A DNA stretch of 64,000 nucleotides from Halobacillus hunanensis (GTDB lineage Bacteria > Bacillota > Bacilli > Bacillales > Halobacillaceae), in contig NZ_FVZB01000007.1 in assembly GCF_900166655.1 (NCBI RefSeq), positions 930,001 through 994,000 on the forward strand, written 5' to 3'. The notes below the pieces were generated by a model. It was given only the letters and a program-made list of their open reading frames with translations. It was not told the DNA's origin and searched no databases. Each line of letters opens with the position of its first letter. The stretch's first letter is position 1. The position numbers were made by a program, and so were the translations under genes. Shown one piece after another: positions 48,582 through 58,701 of this stretch.

Positions 48582-51371
48582 TCATATCCACTTCTCCATA
48601 TCCTGAACTAACTTAGATGTCGATTGATAAGTCAGTGGAATTTCGGGAATCGAGGAAATAAAATATTTTCCGTATTTGGCTTCAATTAATCGCTGATCAC
48701 ATACAAAAACTATCCCGCGATCGGTAGTCGAGCGAATTAATCGTCCAAACCCCTGTTTAAATCTTAATATTGCGTGAGGAAGAGACTGTTCCATAAATGG
48801 GTTAAGGCCCTTACTCTTCAGTCTAGTGTCCCGCATGATCTGGGCAGGCTGATCAGGAGGGTCAAAAGGCAGACGGGCGATTACTAAACATGATAGATCA
48901 TCGCCAGGAATGTCGACGCCTTCCCAAAAAGAGCTGGTCCCTAATAAAATTGCCTGATCAAATGTTTGAAAGTTCTTTTTCAGGCGATCTCTGCTGCCAC
49001 TCGAGATTCCTTGAGCAAATATCATAAATTCCTCAGGAGCTGCTACCTCCTTGAGTAAATAATAGGTTTTTTTCAACATCTCATAAGACGTGAATAATAC
49101 AAGCATGCGACCGTTTGTAACTTGAGCTATTGAATAGATCGCTTCGCTTATAGAATAGATGAATTCTTCTGTCTCTGTCTTAATACTAGGAAAGTCATTT
49201 GGAACCATAAGCCTGACATGCTGTTCATAATTATATGGGGATGGTATAGATAGTTCTTGCAGGTCGTCCCTCGTTTCTAATCCTAACAGCCGTTTCATAT
49301 AATTGAACGACCCGTTCGCGGTCAAGGTAGCACTCGTTAAAACTACACTCTTTTTTGTTGCATATAACTTTTCATTTAATTGCTCAGCTACGTCTAAAGG
49401 CTCACTATATAAATAAATCGAGTTAGACGCCCCATCAACATCAATTTCAATCCATTTTACCGTTTCCCCGCCGAGGTCGAAAAAGTTTTCTAATTGGCGG
49501 ATAATGGTTGAACACATCTCTGTATGATTAATCAGCCTCTGCTTTAACACCTGTACTTCTTCACTATGGTCACTTGTAACTAATGATTCGAGAACCTCTA
49601 TCAAAGCAGCTGTCTCTCTTTTAATGGAGTGAATAGGTGCGAGAAACCTCTGAGTCATTTCGTAACTAGTGTAAACAAACTTATCGTCGTTGGATTCTTT
49701 AAGTAGAAATTGAACGCGGCCAACATCACTTTTCGATTGTTTGTTATTGTGAACAGATTTTACCTTTCGAAAGAGATATCTCGATAAATGGTTTAACTCT
49801 TCTTTTGCTGCTTCTACGTAATGACTGCAGTGATCGAGTTGTTTCTTCACATCTACATTGAGGGATTTGAATACTGCAGGGTGAAACAATTCATTAAATT
49901 GGGTTAACTGCCGCTGCAGCTCTTTGTAGTTCAAGCGAATACCAAAGTAACGACTGGCTACGGACTCTAAATGATGGGCTTCATCAACTAGCACCCGATC
50001 AAAAACAGGAAGTCTTTGTTCATGACTAATCAGATCCAGGCAAAGCAGGGAATGGTTAGTAATGATTATGTCAGCCTGTGCAGCCTTTTCCTCTGCCCAC
50101 TGCCAATAAGAGGAAGGGTCTTGTTTATCAGATTTCGTGTTTGTTGACGCTTCCGAGGAAATTTTATGCCAAAATTGCTGACCGCTTGAAGGCAGCTGAA
50201 TTTCATCAATGTCTCCAGTACTCGTATGGGTTAGCCATACTAAAATCATAGATTTTGTTAAGGAAACATCATAATTATCATGATAAGACCTTTCTAACTC
50301 ATAACTGAAATGCAGCAAACTAATATAATGACTTTTTCCTTTATATAAGACTGCTTCCAGCGGCCGCCCTACTAATGCTTCCAGCCGCGGAATTTCTTCT
50401 TCTAACAACTGATTTTGTAAGGAAGTGGTGTGAGTAGAAATCATGACTCTCTCTTTATGATTGATTGCATAATGTACGGTAGACAATAAGTAGGCAAGAG
50501 ACTTTCCGATTCCTGCCCCAGCTTCTATCAAAGCATGTTTCTCCTCATTAAAAGCCTTATACACGGCTTCTGACATTTGTTTTTGCCCATCTCTCGTTTC
50601 AAAGCGGCTTATAATTTGCTGTAAACCTTCTTTACTTTCATATGCATGATGAATCCATTCACTAAACGGAGGCTGCTGATCTCGAGTAACTTTGGAATAC
50701 AACCGTCTTTTCTTAATTGGTATCCCATAGTGAATATCAAATCTGTCTACAACTTGATGATTGTATCTGTTTTTCTCAATAGCTTTTTCAATTAAGGATC
50801 TCATATCACTCTTGAGTTTATCTGACAATCTCAACAGATGCACCAGCGTCCGTTCAGGTAACCCCTCTAATTCAGTTAATAATATCGTGAGCAAGTCAGC
50901 CGTTACCGCAGCATCAGATAAGGCCCGGTGCGGATTATCGTGTCCTATGTGCAAAAGCTGCGCCAGTTGTCCTAATTTAAAACTTGGTGATTCGGGCAGA
51001 AAAATGCGGGAAAGTTCAACTGTATCTATTAATTTATTATGTAATGCAGGAAAACCGCACCGCTTGAGTTCCTCATTAAGAAAACTTAGATCGAATTCAA
51101 TATTATGGGCAACAATATAGCAGTCCTTCAATAAATGATATACGTCCTCAGCAATTTCTGAGAACAACGGAGCATGGATTAGGTCTTCATCTTTAATCCC
51201 CGTTAAGGATGTAATAAATGGAGGAATCTCGCGTTCCGGAAAGATCAGGCTTGAAAATTCTTTGACCGTCTTTCCCTCTTTCATAATTACGATACCGATT
51301 TCAATCATTCGATCCTGTTTTGATAATGCATTACCAGTGGTCTCCAAATCAACTATAGCAAAGGTAGACAA
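48582..51371 (-). CDS. dinG: DinG-type helicase with DnaQ-like exonuclease domain
   Basis: A 929-residue protein. The N-terminal 3'-5' exonuclease domain has FAIVDLETTG at residue 4, VAHNIEFDLSFLNEEL near residue 90 and HRALSDAAVTADLL near residue 153. The superfamily 2 helicase part has EAGAGIGKSLAYLL near residue 285, RVLVDEAHHLES near residue 455 and LGTSSFWEGVDIPG near residue 790. The Fe-S cysteines of the E. coli XPD-like protein are not obvious, as expected in the Bacillus type. The start is TTG 51371, seven bases after AAGGGGGG, because it opens directly into the exonuclease; the ORF is open 67 codons upstream without family similarity. Confidence 0.94.
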   Translation of the reverse strand: MSTFAIVDLETTGNALSKQDRMIEIGIVIMKEGKTVKEFSSLIFPEREIPPFITSLTGIKDEDLIHAPLFSEIAEDVYHLLKDCYIVAHNIEFDLSFLNEELKRCGFPALHNKLIDTVELSRIFLPESPSFKLGQLAQLLHIGHDNPHRALSDAAVTADLLTILLTELEGLPERTLVHLLRLSDKLKSDMRSLIEKAIEKNRYNHQVVDRFDIHYGIPIKKRRLYSKVTRDQQPPFSEWIHHAYESKEGLQQIISRFETRDGQKQMSEAVYKAFNEEKHALIEAGAGIGKSLAYLLSTVHYAINHKERVMISTHTTSLQNQLLEEEIPRLEALVGRPLEAVLYKGKSHYISLLHFSYELERSYHDNYDVSLTKSMILVWLTHTSTGDIDEIQLPSSGQQFWHKISSEASTNTKSDKQDPSSYWQWAEEKAAQADIIITNHSLLCLDLISHEQRLPVFDRVLVDEAHHLESVASRYFGIRLNYKELQRQLTQFNELFHPAVFKSLNVDVKKQLDHCSHYVEAAKEELNHLSRYLFRKVKSVHNNKQSKSDVGRVQFLLKESNDDKFVYTSYEMTQRFLAPIHSIKRETAALIEVLESLVTSDHSEEVQVLKQRLINHTEMCSTIIRQLENFFDLGGETVKWIEIDVDGASNSIYLYSEPLDVAEQLNEKLYATKKSVVLTSATLTANGSFNYMKRLLGLETRDDLQELSIPSPYNYEQHVRLMVPNDFPSIKTETEEFIYSISEAIYSIAQVTNGRMLVLFTSYEMLKKTYYLLKEVAAPEEFMIFAQGISSGSRDRLKKNFQTFDQAILLGTSSFWEGVDIPGDDLSCLVIARLPFDPPDQPAQIMRDTRLKSKGLNPFMEQSLPHAILRFKQGFGRLIRSTTDRGIVFVCDQRLIEAKYGKYFISSIPEIPLTYQSTSKLVQDMEKWI

Positions 51372-51584
51372 GTTAGAACCCCCCTTTTTCGTACACTTGT
51401 TATGTATTCTAGCCCTGTTTAATTCAGTATTCACTAGTCTAAAACCATTCATGTAAATGAAATCACTTTTTTTCTCCACTTCCATGGAGCCCTGTCTAAT
51501 CAGCATCGGCGGGGCAAAAAAGTAAGGACCTGAACCCCTGATAGGAGCTAAGATCCTTCCCATACCACTCATACGAACTCCTAA

Positions 51585-51974
51585 TTACAAAGGCATTGCT
51601 GTAAGCGGAGGCTCCTCTTCTAAAAGTTCAAGCAATTCATTACCTTCACCCATAATTGCGATCTTAGGTTTAAAATCTGCCAGTTCCTCTTCAGTCAACA
51701 TGGCATAGGAGACAATAATAACAATATCATCCGGCTGAACTAACCGTGCTGCTGCCCCATTCAGGCAAACAACACCACTTCCTCTTTCACCGGCAATAAC
51801 ATATGTTTCCAGCCGTGAACCATTATTATTATTAACGATTTGAACTTTCTCATGTGGAAGAATTCCTACACGATCCAATAGATCCTGATCAATGGTTATA
51901 CTGCCCACATAGTTCAAGTTTGCTTCTGTAACCCGTGCACGATGAATCTTAGCTCTCATCATTGTGCGAAACAT
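51585..51974 (-). CDS. panD: Aspartate 1-decarboxylase
   Basis: A 129-residue pyruvoyl-dependent enzyme making beta-alanine for pantothenate. The self-cleavage site NYVGSITID puts the pyruvoyl-forming Ser at residue 25, and [12 protein letters not shown]-like sequence (here [11 protein letters not shown]) follows near residue 73. AAGGAGGGGGCGTCATC precedes the ATG. It is the last gene of panBCD on the minus strand, 22 bases after panC. Confidence 0.97.
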   Translation of the reverse strand: MFRTMMRAKIHRARVTEANLNYVGSITIDQDLLDRVGILPHEKVQIVNNNNGSRLETYVIAGERGSGVVCLNGAAARLVQPDDIVIIVSYAMLTEEELADFKPKIAIMGEGNELLELLEEEPPLTAMPL

Positions 51975-51996
51975 GATGACGCCCCCTCCTTGCTCT

Positions 51997-52863
51997 TTAC
52001 CCTAACGTCTTAATCCCATATTCATCAAAGATTACATTGTCAATGAGTCTTGCCTTTTGAAAATGTACTGCTGTAGCAAGAATCACTTGTTGATCGATCG
52101 TTTCAACTTGCTGTAACTTCGGATAGGATAATAATTCAATATAATCTATTTTACCATGAGTTTTCTTTTCAAGAAACTGTCGAACTTTTTCGATCACTTT
52201 CTCTGGATTATTCTCCCTATTCTCTACATGCTGCCTTCCATATTGCAATGCTTGTTGAACATAAGGGGCTTCTTTTCTTTCCTGATCAAGCAGGTTCACA
52301 TTCCGACTGCTTTTCGCTAACCCATCTTCTTCACGTACCGTGGGAACAGCAATCAGTTCAATAGGGAAATTAAAGTCTTCAAGTAAAGCATCAACTACAG
52401 CGATCTGCTGGGCATCCTTCAATCCAAAGTAAACTCTGGAAGGACGAACGATATTAAATAATTTCGTCAAGACGGTCGCCACTCCATCAAAATGTCCTGG
52501 ACGGCTTCTCCCGCATAACACATCTGTTCTTCTAACCACAGATAATTTTATGGAGAGCGGAGTTGGGTACATCGTCTGCTCTTCTGGAAGAAAAATAACG
52601 TCGACCCCATGTTTCTCTGCTATTTCTTTGTCATGCTTCTGATCACGAGGATAAGAGTCTAAATCTTCGTTCCCACCAAATTGGAGCGGATTGACAAAAA
52701 TACTTAAAACGACTAGGTCGTTTTCCAAGCGCGCTCTCTTCAAGAGTGCCTCATGACCTTCATGTAGAAATCCCATAGTAGGTACAAAGCCGATTTTTTT
52801 TCCTTGTGCAATCCATTCACTTGTTCTCTGCTGCAATTCTTTAATATTTGTGGTGATCTTCAT
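51997..52863 (-). CDS. panC: Pantothenate synthetase
   Basis: A 288-residue ligase joining pantoate and beta-alanine with [22 protein letters not shown] near residue 25 is the HIGH-type nucleotide motif, [18 protein letters not shown] near residue 57 and YFGLKDAQQ near residue 145 bind substrates, and [13 protein letters not shown] near residue 180 carries the KMSKS-like loop. CTAAGGAGAATAGTT precedes the ATG. It is 11 bases after panB. Confidence 0.97.
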   Translation of the reverse strand: MKITTNIKELQQRTSEWIAQGKKIGFVPTMGFLHEGHEALLKRARLENDLVVLSIFVNPLQFGGNEDLDSYPRDQKHDKEIAEKHGVDVIFLPEEQTMYPTPLSIKLSVVRRTDVLCGRSRPGHFDGVATVLTKLFNIVRPSRVYFGLKDAQQIAVVDALLEDFNFPIELIAVPTVREEDGLAKSSRNVNLLDQERKEAPYVQQALQYGRQHVENRENNPEKVIEKVRQFLEKKTHGKIDYIELLSYPKLQQVETIDQQVILATAVHFQKARLIDNVIFDEYGIKTLG

Positions 52864-52874
52864 AACTATTCTCC

Positions 52875-53696
52875 TTAGTTTTCTGGCAGCAAGGAGGTAT
52901 CCATTGTAAAGCTGTGCTGATCTTGGGGAAAATCCCCCTTCCTCACTTCTGATACGTATTGACTTACAGCATCAGTCATTTGATCGTTGCTGTTTAGATA
53001 CGGTTTCACAAACTTAGGCAGACGCTCCACACCATACTTCAGGACATCATGGTAAACTAGTACCTGCCCATCACAGTCTACACCTGCCCCAATTCCAATT
53101 GTAGGAATAGAAAGATTCTCAGAAACCCGTTTCGCAAGCTGTTTTGGAACACATTCTAATACAAGTGCCATGGCCCCTGCTTGCTCGATTTCCTTAGCTT
53201 CTTTTATCAACTTCTTAGCTGCCTTTTCGTCTTTCCCCTGTACTTTATAGCCTCCTAGAACATGAACAGATTGAGGAGTCAGCCCTAAATGTCCGACTAC
53301 AGGGATCCCTCCTTCGGATAACCGTTGAATCACCGGTACTATTTCACCAGCTCCTTCAAGTTTCAACGCTTGCGCGCCCGTTTCTTGAAAAAGCTTTGCT
53401 CCATTTTTTAGAGATTCTTCTAGAGAAATGTGATAAGACATAAATGGCATATCAACCACAACAAATGTGTCCGCGGCCCCTCTCCTTACCGCTTTGCCAT
53501 GATGAATCATGTCGTTTAGCGTAACCGGAATTGTAGAATCATATCCTAATACAACCATACCCAGGCTGTCACCAACCAGTATCATATCCGTTCCTGCTGA
53601 CTGAGCAACTTTAGCTGATGGGTAATCATAGGCGGTAATCATCGTTATTTTTTCCTGGGCCTGTTTCATTTTAAGCAGGCTGTGCTTATTAAGCAT
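52875..53696 (-). CDS. panB: 3-methyl-2-oxobutanoate hydroxymethyltransferase
   Basis: A 273-residue TIM-barrel enzyme, first step to pantoate, using methylene-tetrahydrofolate. [19 protein letters not shown] near residue 17, [20 protein letters not shown] near residue 39 and [16 protein letters not shown] near residue 138 identify it. The ATG at 53696 with GAGGGTGGATATA is chosen; it overlaps the birA end by eight bases. The ORF is open further into birA but without similarity. Confidence 0.97.
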   Translation of the reverse strand: MLNKHSLLKMKQAQEKITMITAYDYPSAKVAQSAGTDMILVGDSLGMVVLGYDSTIPVTLNDMIHHGKAVRRGAADTFVVVDMPFMSYHISLEESLKNGAKLFQETGAQALKLEGAGEIVPVIQRLSEGGIPVVGHLGLTPQSVHVLGGYKVQGKDEKAAKKLIKEAKEIEQAGAMALVLECVPKQLAKRVSENLSIPTIGIGAGVDCDGQVLVYHDVLKYGVERLPKFVKPYLNSNDQMTDAVSQYVSEVRKGDFPQDQHSFTMDTSLLPEN

Positions 53697-54681
53697 TATA
53701 TCCACCCTCTCCCCAATGAATTTCTGCTGAATACAGCTTTTCGACATTACCTGTTTCATCTCGTGCCAGCAAGGCTCCATCAGGTTCTATCCCTACTAAT
53801 GTAGCCTGCCAAGTTTTCCTCATGGTGGAGACGGTCACTGTTTCGCCAATTTTGTAACCGTATTCTTCCCATTTCGGTTTTACTTCAGAGAAGCCATTTT
53901 GGATAAACTGATCATATGTACGTTCAAACTGACGTAATATACGTTGAATTGTTTGCTGGATTGACCATTCTTGTTGTGACTCTATCAGAAGAGAGGTAGC
54001 TTTATGCTGTAATTCTTCGGGAATATCTGCTTCTGTTTGATTCACATTCATTCCGATACCTAGCACTACATACTGAATTTGGTCTTGTTCAGCTTGCATT
54101 TCTGTTAAGATACCTGAAACCTTTTTATGATTAACCAATAAGTCGTTTGGCCACTTAATATAAGGAGTTATTGAGGACCGATCAGCTATAACCTCAGCTA
54201 ACACCGTGGCGGCCAGTAAAGTAAGTTGAGGCGCTTGATAAGGAAGCAATTCAGGACGTAACAAAATACTCATCCAAATACCCTTCCCTTTAGGGGAATC
54301 CCAATTTCGAGCCATTCTTCCTTTGCCCTGCACCTGTTGATCAGCTATAACGACCGTTCCATGAGGTTTTCCTTGTTTGGCTAATTGATGAACTACTTCT
54401 TGTGTGGAAGCTACTTCAGGATAATGATGAAGGTTATGACCGAGCCAATCTGTATTCAGCCCCCACTGAAGAGTGTTCTCACTTACCTTATTAGGGAACG
54501 AAATGATTTTATATCCCTTTCTTTGAACCGCTTCAATTTCATAGCCGTCTTTTTCTAGCTCTTTCATATGTTTCCAGACGGCTGTTCTTGATATTTGCAA
54601 GCGCTTCGATAAAGCTTGTCCAGAGATATGGCTTTGTTGTTCATGTAACAGTTCAATTAATTGTTTACGGGTGGATTCCAT
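53689..54681 (-). CDS. birA: Bifunctional biotin ligase and repressor BirA
   Basis: A 330-residue protein that biotinylates carboxylases and represses biotin genes. The N-terminal winged helix has [27 protein letters not shown] near residues 19-45. The ligase core has [38 protein letters not shown] near residues 85-125 (biotinyl-AMP loop [10 protein letters not shown]) and [20 protein letters not shown] near residue 175. The ATG at 54681 is preferred to a GTG that abuts the AAAGGA site. It overlaps cca by 25 bases. Confidence 0.95.
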   Translation of the reverse strand: MESTRKQLIELLHEQQSHISGQALSKRLQISRTAVWKHMKELEKDGYEIEAVQRKGYKIISFPNKVSENTLQWGLNTDWLGHNLHHYPEVASTQEVVHQLAKQGKPHGTVVIADQQVQGKGRMARNWDSPKGKGIWMSILLRPELLPYQAPQLTLLAATVLAEVIADRSSITPYIKWPNDLLVNHKKVSGILTEMQAEQDQIQYVVLGIGMNVNQTEADIPEELQHKATSLLIESQQEWSIQQTIQRILRQFERTYDQFIQNGFSEVKPKWEEYGYKIGETVTVSTMRKTWQATLVGIEPDGALLARDETGNVEKLYSAEIHWGEGGYNA

Positions 54682-55859
54682 TGATCGACCCACTCCTTTA
54701 TTTGTTCATATTGGTTTGGCAATTGTTTGTTTACTACAGCATATTCTATTTTCTCAATACCAGATTTAATCCAGGGTCCTTTTTGCCTTTGAGGCCATAG
54801 CTTTATTAAGTCCTGAGCTCCAAATGCTAAATCGTTTCGTGACTGGATCGGAAGTTCAGCTGCGACCTTAATTAGACGCTGCTCTTCAATCTGATATCCT
54901 AATGCTCTTAACAAGTTGGCGAATGAGGGGATCAGGGGTTTCGGCAATTGATAACTGAGCCAATGAGTAACTTCATTCTTTTGTTGAAACTCATGTAACG
55001 CATTGTGCAATGAAAAGGAATCCCTTTTGACTTTATTAGACTGTTTCCAACTCTTCACCCATTGATGTATATCTACCGAATTGTCTTGTTCGTAATAATA
55101 AGCGATCAATACAGCGAATCCCTCTAAACGATCTTCCGGTATAATTTTTTGCAATCGTGGACTTTTAGAAAAAATTGGAAGCTGTGAATAAACACCAAGT
55201 CGACTACATAATTGCAGACCTTTTCTAAAGTCTTCACCTGCTGTCAGTTTGGCAAATTCAACTGCTATTCGTTCTATAGCAATATGGCCAAGTTTAGCTG
55301 CTTGACTTTCTATAGCTGTACTTACTTCTGAATCAACCTCGAATTGAAGCTGGCTTGCGAACCTCAAGGCCCGCATCATTCGTAAAGGATCTTCACTGAA
55401 ACGGGTCTGAGCGTCTCCCACTGCTCGAATACGCTGATTTGTTAGATCCTCTTTTCCTGCATAAGGATCAATGATATCCCCTTTATGATCCATAGCCATA
55501 GCGTTAATGGTGAAGTCCCGTCTTGACAAATCTTCCTTTATTGATTGTACAAATGACACTTGATCAGGATGCCTGAAATCGGTATAGCCTTGCTCTGTTC
55601 GATACGTCGTCACTTCAAAAGATTGTGATTGGTAGCGGACGAGTACTGTTCCGTGCTCTATCCCAATCGGAATAACATGCTCAAAAACCTGAGCTACCTG
55701 ATGTGGGAGGGCTGACGTAGCAATATCAATATCACCGACGGATCGGCCTAAAACAAGGTCACGTACGGCTCCCCCCACTATGTGCCCTTCATATCCTTTG
55801 TCATGAAGTTGTGTTAATAAGCTAAAGGCCGATTGAAAGAGCGGATCATTGTACATCAT
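54657..55859 (-). CDS. cca: CCA-adding tRNA nucleotidyltransferase
   Basis: A 400-residue class II enzyme adding CCA to tRNA 3' ends. GHIVGGAVRDLVLGRSVGDIDIATSA near residues 25-50 has the GGAVRD and DxD metal motifs, RRDFTINAMAMD near residue 112 and EDPLRMMRALRFASQL near residue 156 complete the head and neck. The ATG overlaps the end of bshA by 14 bases and the gene overlaps birA, so this is a tightly coupled cluster. An ATG one codon later is equally possible. Confidence 0.96.
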   Translation of the reverse strand: MMYNDPLFQSAFSLLTQLHDKGYEGHIVGGAVRDLVLGRSVGDIDIATSALPHQVAQVFEHVIPIGIEHGTVLVRYQSQSFEVTTYRTEQGYTDFRHPDQVSFVQSIKEDLSRRDFTINAMAMDHKGDIIDPYAGKEDLTNQRIRAVGDAQTRFSEDPLRMMRALRFASQLQFEVDSEVSTAIESQAAKLGHIAIERIAVEFAKLTAGEDFRKGLQLCSRLGVYSQLPIFSKSPRLQKIIPEDRLEGFAVLIAYYYEQDNSVDIHQWVKSWKQSNKVKRDSFSLHNALHEFQQKNEVTHWLSYQLPKPLIPSFANLLRALGYQIEEQRLIKVAAELPIQSRNDLAFGAQDLIKLWPQRQKGPWIKSGIEKIEYAVVNKQLPNQYEQIKEWVDQWNPPVNN

Positions 55860-56976
55860 CTAACACCTTACGATAAAGCGCTTCATATTGTTCAACGATG
55901 GCAGTTGAAGCAAACTTATCTCTTACAAATTGCTTCGCCTGTTCCGAAAAGTGATCATGCATAGCAGAGTCCCCTAATATTTTTTCTGCAAAATGAACAA
56001 CTTGTTCCGTATTTCCTAGCTCTGTAATAAATCCAGTTTCCCCATGATTGATAACTTCAGGTATTCCACCGATATTTGTACCGATACATGGGACACCGCA
56101 CGCCATGGCTTCTAATAATACGAGACCAAAGCTTTCTTTTTCTGATAAGAGCAGCTTCAAATCAGAAATGGAAAGCAACTCACTTACATTTTCCTGTTTA
56201 CCAAGGAAAAGTACTTGATCTTCTATTCCTAATTCTTCTACTAGTTGATAACAGGCAGCATACTCAGGACCGTCACCGACGAGGATAAGTTTGGATGAAA
56301 TATTTTTTTGAATTTGAGCAAATGCCTGAATGACGTCAGGAACACGCTTCACTTTCCTGAAATTAGAAATATGGATGATCACTTTTTCATCCCTATCGAT
56401 ATGATATTGGGCCTTGAGTTCATCATTCGGCTGTCTGTAGTATTCTCGTTCGTCCACAAAGTTATAGATGACGTCCATTGTCTTTTCCGTTTTTAGCATC
56501 TCTTGAGTTTGCTTCACTAAACTTTCTGATACAGCCGTAACACGATCAGATTGTTCAATTCCGAATTTAATCATCTGTTTTAGACTTGAATCAATGGCTA
56601 GTACTGTAATATCTGTACCGTGCAGAGTCGTAACAATTTTAACATCATGATCAGCCATTTGCTTGGCTAAAATCGCCAATACAGCATGTGGCATTGCATA
56701 ATGGACATGCAGGACATCGAGTTTTTCGCGATTAATAACCTCAGCCATTTTATTAGCCAGCGCTAAATCATAGGGAGGATGCTGAAAAACGGGATAGCTG
56801 CTTACCTCTACTTCATGGTAATAAATGTTTGGATAGACTCGATTTAACCGAAATGGGACTTGTGATGTAACAAAGTGGATTTCATGTCCTCTTTCAGCTA
56901 ATATTTTCCCTAATTCGGTTGCAATTACCCCTGATCCCCCAACAGTGGGATAGCAGGTTATTCCTATTTTCGACAT
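55846..56976 (-). CDS. bshA: N-acetyl-alpha-D-glucosaminyl L-malate synthase BshA
   Basis: A 376-residue GT4 glycosyltransferase, first step of bacillithiol synthesis (UDP-GlcNAc plus L-malate). KIGITCYPTVGGSGVIATELGK is at the N-terminus, LHVHYAMPHAVLA near residue 96, VTTLHGTDITVLA near residue 125 and the GT4 EX7E motif ESFGLVLLEAMACGVPCIG near residue 285. The ATG at 56976 with CAGGTG is chosen. The deacetylase gene bshB1 that lies between mgsA and bshA in B. subtilis is missing; only four bases separate mgsA and bshA here. Confidence 0.96.
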   Translation of the reverse strand: MSKIGITCYPTVGGSGVIATELGKILAERGHEIHFVTSQVPFRLNRVYPNIYYHEVEVSSYPVFQHPPYDLALANKMAEVINREKLDVLHVHYAMPHAVLAILAKQMADHDVKIVTTLHGTDITVLAIDSSLKQMIKFGIEQSDRVTAVSESLVKQTQEMLKTEKTMDVIYNFVDEREYYRQPNDELKAQYHIDRDEKVIIHISNFRKVKRVPDVIQAFAQIQKNISSKLILVGDGPEYAACYQLVEELGIEDQVLFLGKQENVSELLSISDLKLLLSEKESFGLVLLEAMACGVPCIGTNIGGIPEVINHGETGFITELGNTEQVVHFAEKILGDSAMHDHFSEQAKQFVRDKFASTAIVEQYEALYRKVLDDVQ

Positions 56977-56980
56977 ACAA

Positions 56981-57403
56981 TTACACCTGATCTTTCTTTC
57001 CAAACTTTTCTTTTACAATGTCTCGCCAGTGAAAATCTCCACGGTCTAAACCCCTAATAAAGATTTCAGCACTGGCTAAATTTGTAGCCAATGGGACACG
57101 ATGCACATCACAAATACGCAGCAATGCACTTACATCCGGTTCATGGGGTTGAGCCGTTAGAGGATCTCGAAAGAAAATAACCATATCAATTTCTTCCTGC
57201 GCAATTTTTGCACCTATTTGCTGGTCGCCTCCAATAGGGCCAGATTGAAACCTGTATACATCTAACCCTGATGCTTCGGAAATTCTTTTTCCGGTTGTAC
57301 CAGTGGCAAATAACTGATGTTTCCGTAATATATGCTTGTACGCTGTGGCAAAATGGATGATTTCTTGTTTTTTCTCATCATGCGCAATTAATGCTACATT
57401 CAT
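56981..57403 (-). CDS. mgsA: Methylglyoxal synthase
   Basis: A 140-residue enzyme converting dihydroxyacetone phosphate to methylglyoxal. [18 protein letters not shown] at the N-terminus, [11 protein letters not shown] near residue 32 and [15 protein letters not shown] near residue 55 (with the catalytic Asp) are visible, then [15 protein letters not shown] near residue 76. AATAGGGGGTTATGGC precedes the ATG. In bacilli methylglyoxal is removed with the help of bacillithiol, so its place next to bshA is sensible. Confidence 0.97.
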   Translation of the reverse strand: MNVALIAHDEKKQEIIHFATAYKHILRKHQLFATGTTGKRISEASGLDVYRFQSGPIGGDQQIGAKIAQEEIDMVIFFRDPLTAQPHEPDVSALLRICDVHRVPLATNLASAEIFIRGLDRGDFHWRDIVKEKFGKKDQV

Positions 57404-57417
57404 GCCATAACCCCCTA

Positions 57418-58218
57418 TTAATCGAGTAAATGCTCAAGACCATATACAAGTGTATCGATAGTCATTACTTCAGTAGCTGCCAACTTAACACCTGACATAA
57501 ACGATTCGCGATGAAGGGAATCATGCTGGATAGTCAGTGTTTGTCCAAGACCGCCAAATATTACCTCTTGATGGGCTACAAGGCCTGGGAGTCTGACACT
57601 GTGTATTTTCATTCCATCCACATCTGCCCCCCGTGCGCTTTGTAATGTTTCTTTTTCTTCAGGATGTCCTTGCAGGTGTGATTCTCGTTCTTCTTTAATT
57701 AACTCAGCTGTCTTTATTGCAGTCCCGGATGGGGCATCAAGTTTTTGGTCATGATGCTTTTCAATAATTTCAACGTCAGGGAAATGTTTAGCGGCCCATT
57801 TAGAGAATTGCATCATTAACACTGCACCTACTGCGAAGTTTGGTGCAATAACCGCTCCAAGTTGTTTGGATTCACTCAGATTCGTTACTTCATCCAGTTG
57901 TTCTGCAGTAAAGCCTGTGGTTCCTACCACTGGTCGAACTCCATTTTCAAGGGCCAGCTTCGTATGCTTATATCCAAATTCAGGAGTAGTTAAATCGACC
58001 AGCACATCAGCATTTACTTCGCTGAGACAGACTTCAGCATCTGTATAGATTATAGCATCTAATTCCGGCAATCCAGCAATTTCATTGATGTTTTTTCCTT
58101 CATGTTTGCGGTCAATGCATGCCACTAGTTGAAATTGGTCTTCTTTAGCAATCATTCTAAGTGCTTCTTGTCCCATTTTCCCTCTAGGACCAGCTACAAT
58201 TACATTAATCTGTTTCAT
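57418..58218 (-). CDS. dapB: 4-hydroxy-tetrahydrodipicolinate reductase
   Basis: A 266-residue enzyme of lysine, diaminopimelate and dipicolinate synthesis. The cofactor motif [15 protein letters not shown] at residues 8-22, [11 protein letters not shown] near residue 98, the catalytic region [20 protein letters not shown] near residue 155 (His-His and Lys) and GEIFGGLGQ-like sequence ([13 protein letters not shown]) are seen. GGAGGAAATACAGA precedes the ATG, which overlaps the ypjD stop by four bases. Confidence 0.97.
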   Translation of the reverse strand: MKQINVIVAGPRGKMGQEALRMIAKEDQFQLVACIDRKHEGKNINEIAGLPELDAIIYTDAEVCLSEVNADVLVDLTTPEFGYKHTKLALENGVRPVVGTTGFTAEQLDEVTNLSESKQLGAVIAPNFAVGAVLMMQFSKWAAKHFPDVEIIEKHHDQKLDAPSGTAIKTAELIKEERESHLQGHPEEKETLQSARGADVDGMKIHSVRLPGLVAHQEVIFGGLGQTLTIQHDSLHRESFMSGVKLAATEVMTIDTLVYGLEHLLD

Positions 58219-58556
58219 TCTGTATTTCCTCCATCCTTTCGTGTCCAGCGATTTTTATCTCTTGTTTCAATTTTGCTCATAGACCTTTCAAATGCATCAG
58301 ATAAATCAATGTCAAGAGAATTAGCAAAGCATGTAAGTACGAAAATGACATCTCCCATCTCTTCTTCTAATGCTTTTTCGCCCTCCGATGACTTCTTTTT
58401 CTTTTCACCATAACGATGATTGATTTCTCTAGCCATCTCCCCTACTTCTTCAGTTAGTCGTGCCTGCAAAGCCAATGGGGAGAAGTATCCCTCTTTAAAT
58501 TGTGATATGTATTGATCTACACGCTGTTGTATATCTTCTGTAGTGTACTTCATCAT
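58215..58556 (-). CDS. ypjD: MazG-like nucleotide pyrophosphohydrolase YpjD
   Basis: A 113-residue all-alpha NTP pyrophosphatase. The metal-binding motif [15 protein letters not shown] near residue 36 and [16 protein letters not shown] near residue 65 (EExxE and ExxD) are intact. It may remove aberrant nucleotides. It heads the dapB-mgsA-bshA-cca-birA-panBCD cluster, with a promoter and inverted repeat upstream. AAAAAGGGGAGTGG precedes two consecutive ATG codons. Confidence 0.92.
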   Translation of the reverse strand: MMKYTTEDIQQRVDQYISQFKEGYFSPLALQARLTEEVGEMAREINHRYGEKKKKSSEGEKALEEEMGDVIFVLTCFANSLDIDLSDAFERSMSKIETRDKNRWTRKDGGNTE

Positions 58557-58573
58557 CCACTCCCCTTTTTTAT

Positions 58574-58599
58574 GCTACCATTCCTTCTTAAATGGTAGC
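58574..58599. repeat. Inverted repeat over the ypjD promoter -10 region
   Basis: GCTACCATT (58574-58582) and AATGGTAGC (58591-58599) are exact reverse complements eight bases apart. They overlap the -10 box and likely start of transcription of the ypjD unit; no T tract follows, so an operator is more likely than a terminator. Confidence 0.5.
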
Positions 58600-58620
58600 C
58601 AAAAGCAGAGCTTTTGACAA
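58592..58620 (-). promoter_or_regulatory. Probable promoter of the ypjD-dapB cluster
   Basis: TTGTCA (58620-58615), a 17-base spacer and TACCAT (58597-58592) on the minus strand. Confidence 0.5.
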
Positions 58621-58639
58621 ATTATTAAACTTTTGACCA

Positions 58640-58668
58640 TTGTAGCCTGCAAATCACTTGTTTATAAT
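58640..58668 (+). promoter_or_regulatory. Sigma-A promoter of ypjC
   Basis: TTGTAG, a 17-base spacer and a perfect TATAAT, about 30 bases before the ribosome site. Confidence 0.65.
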
Positions 58669-58701
58669 ATAAGTCGTGTAACTTTTTTGGAGGTGTTGGA
58701 T

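Noticed and set aside
45250-48600. T-box leader expected before asnS or aspB
   Set aside because: No T-box GGGTGGNACCGCG-like element or leader was found; the genes are closely packed.
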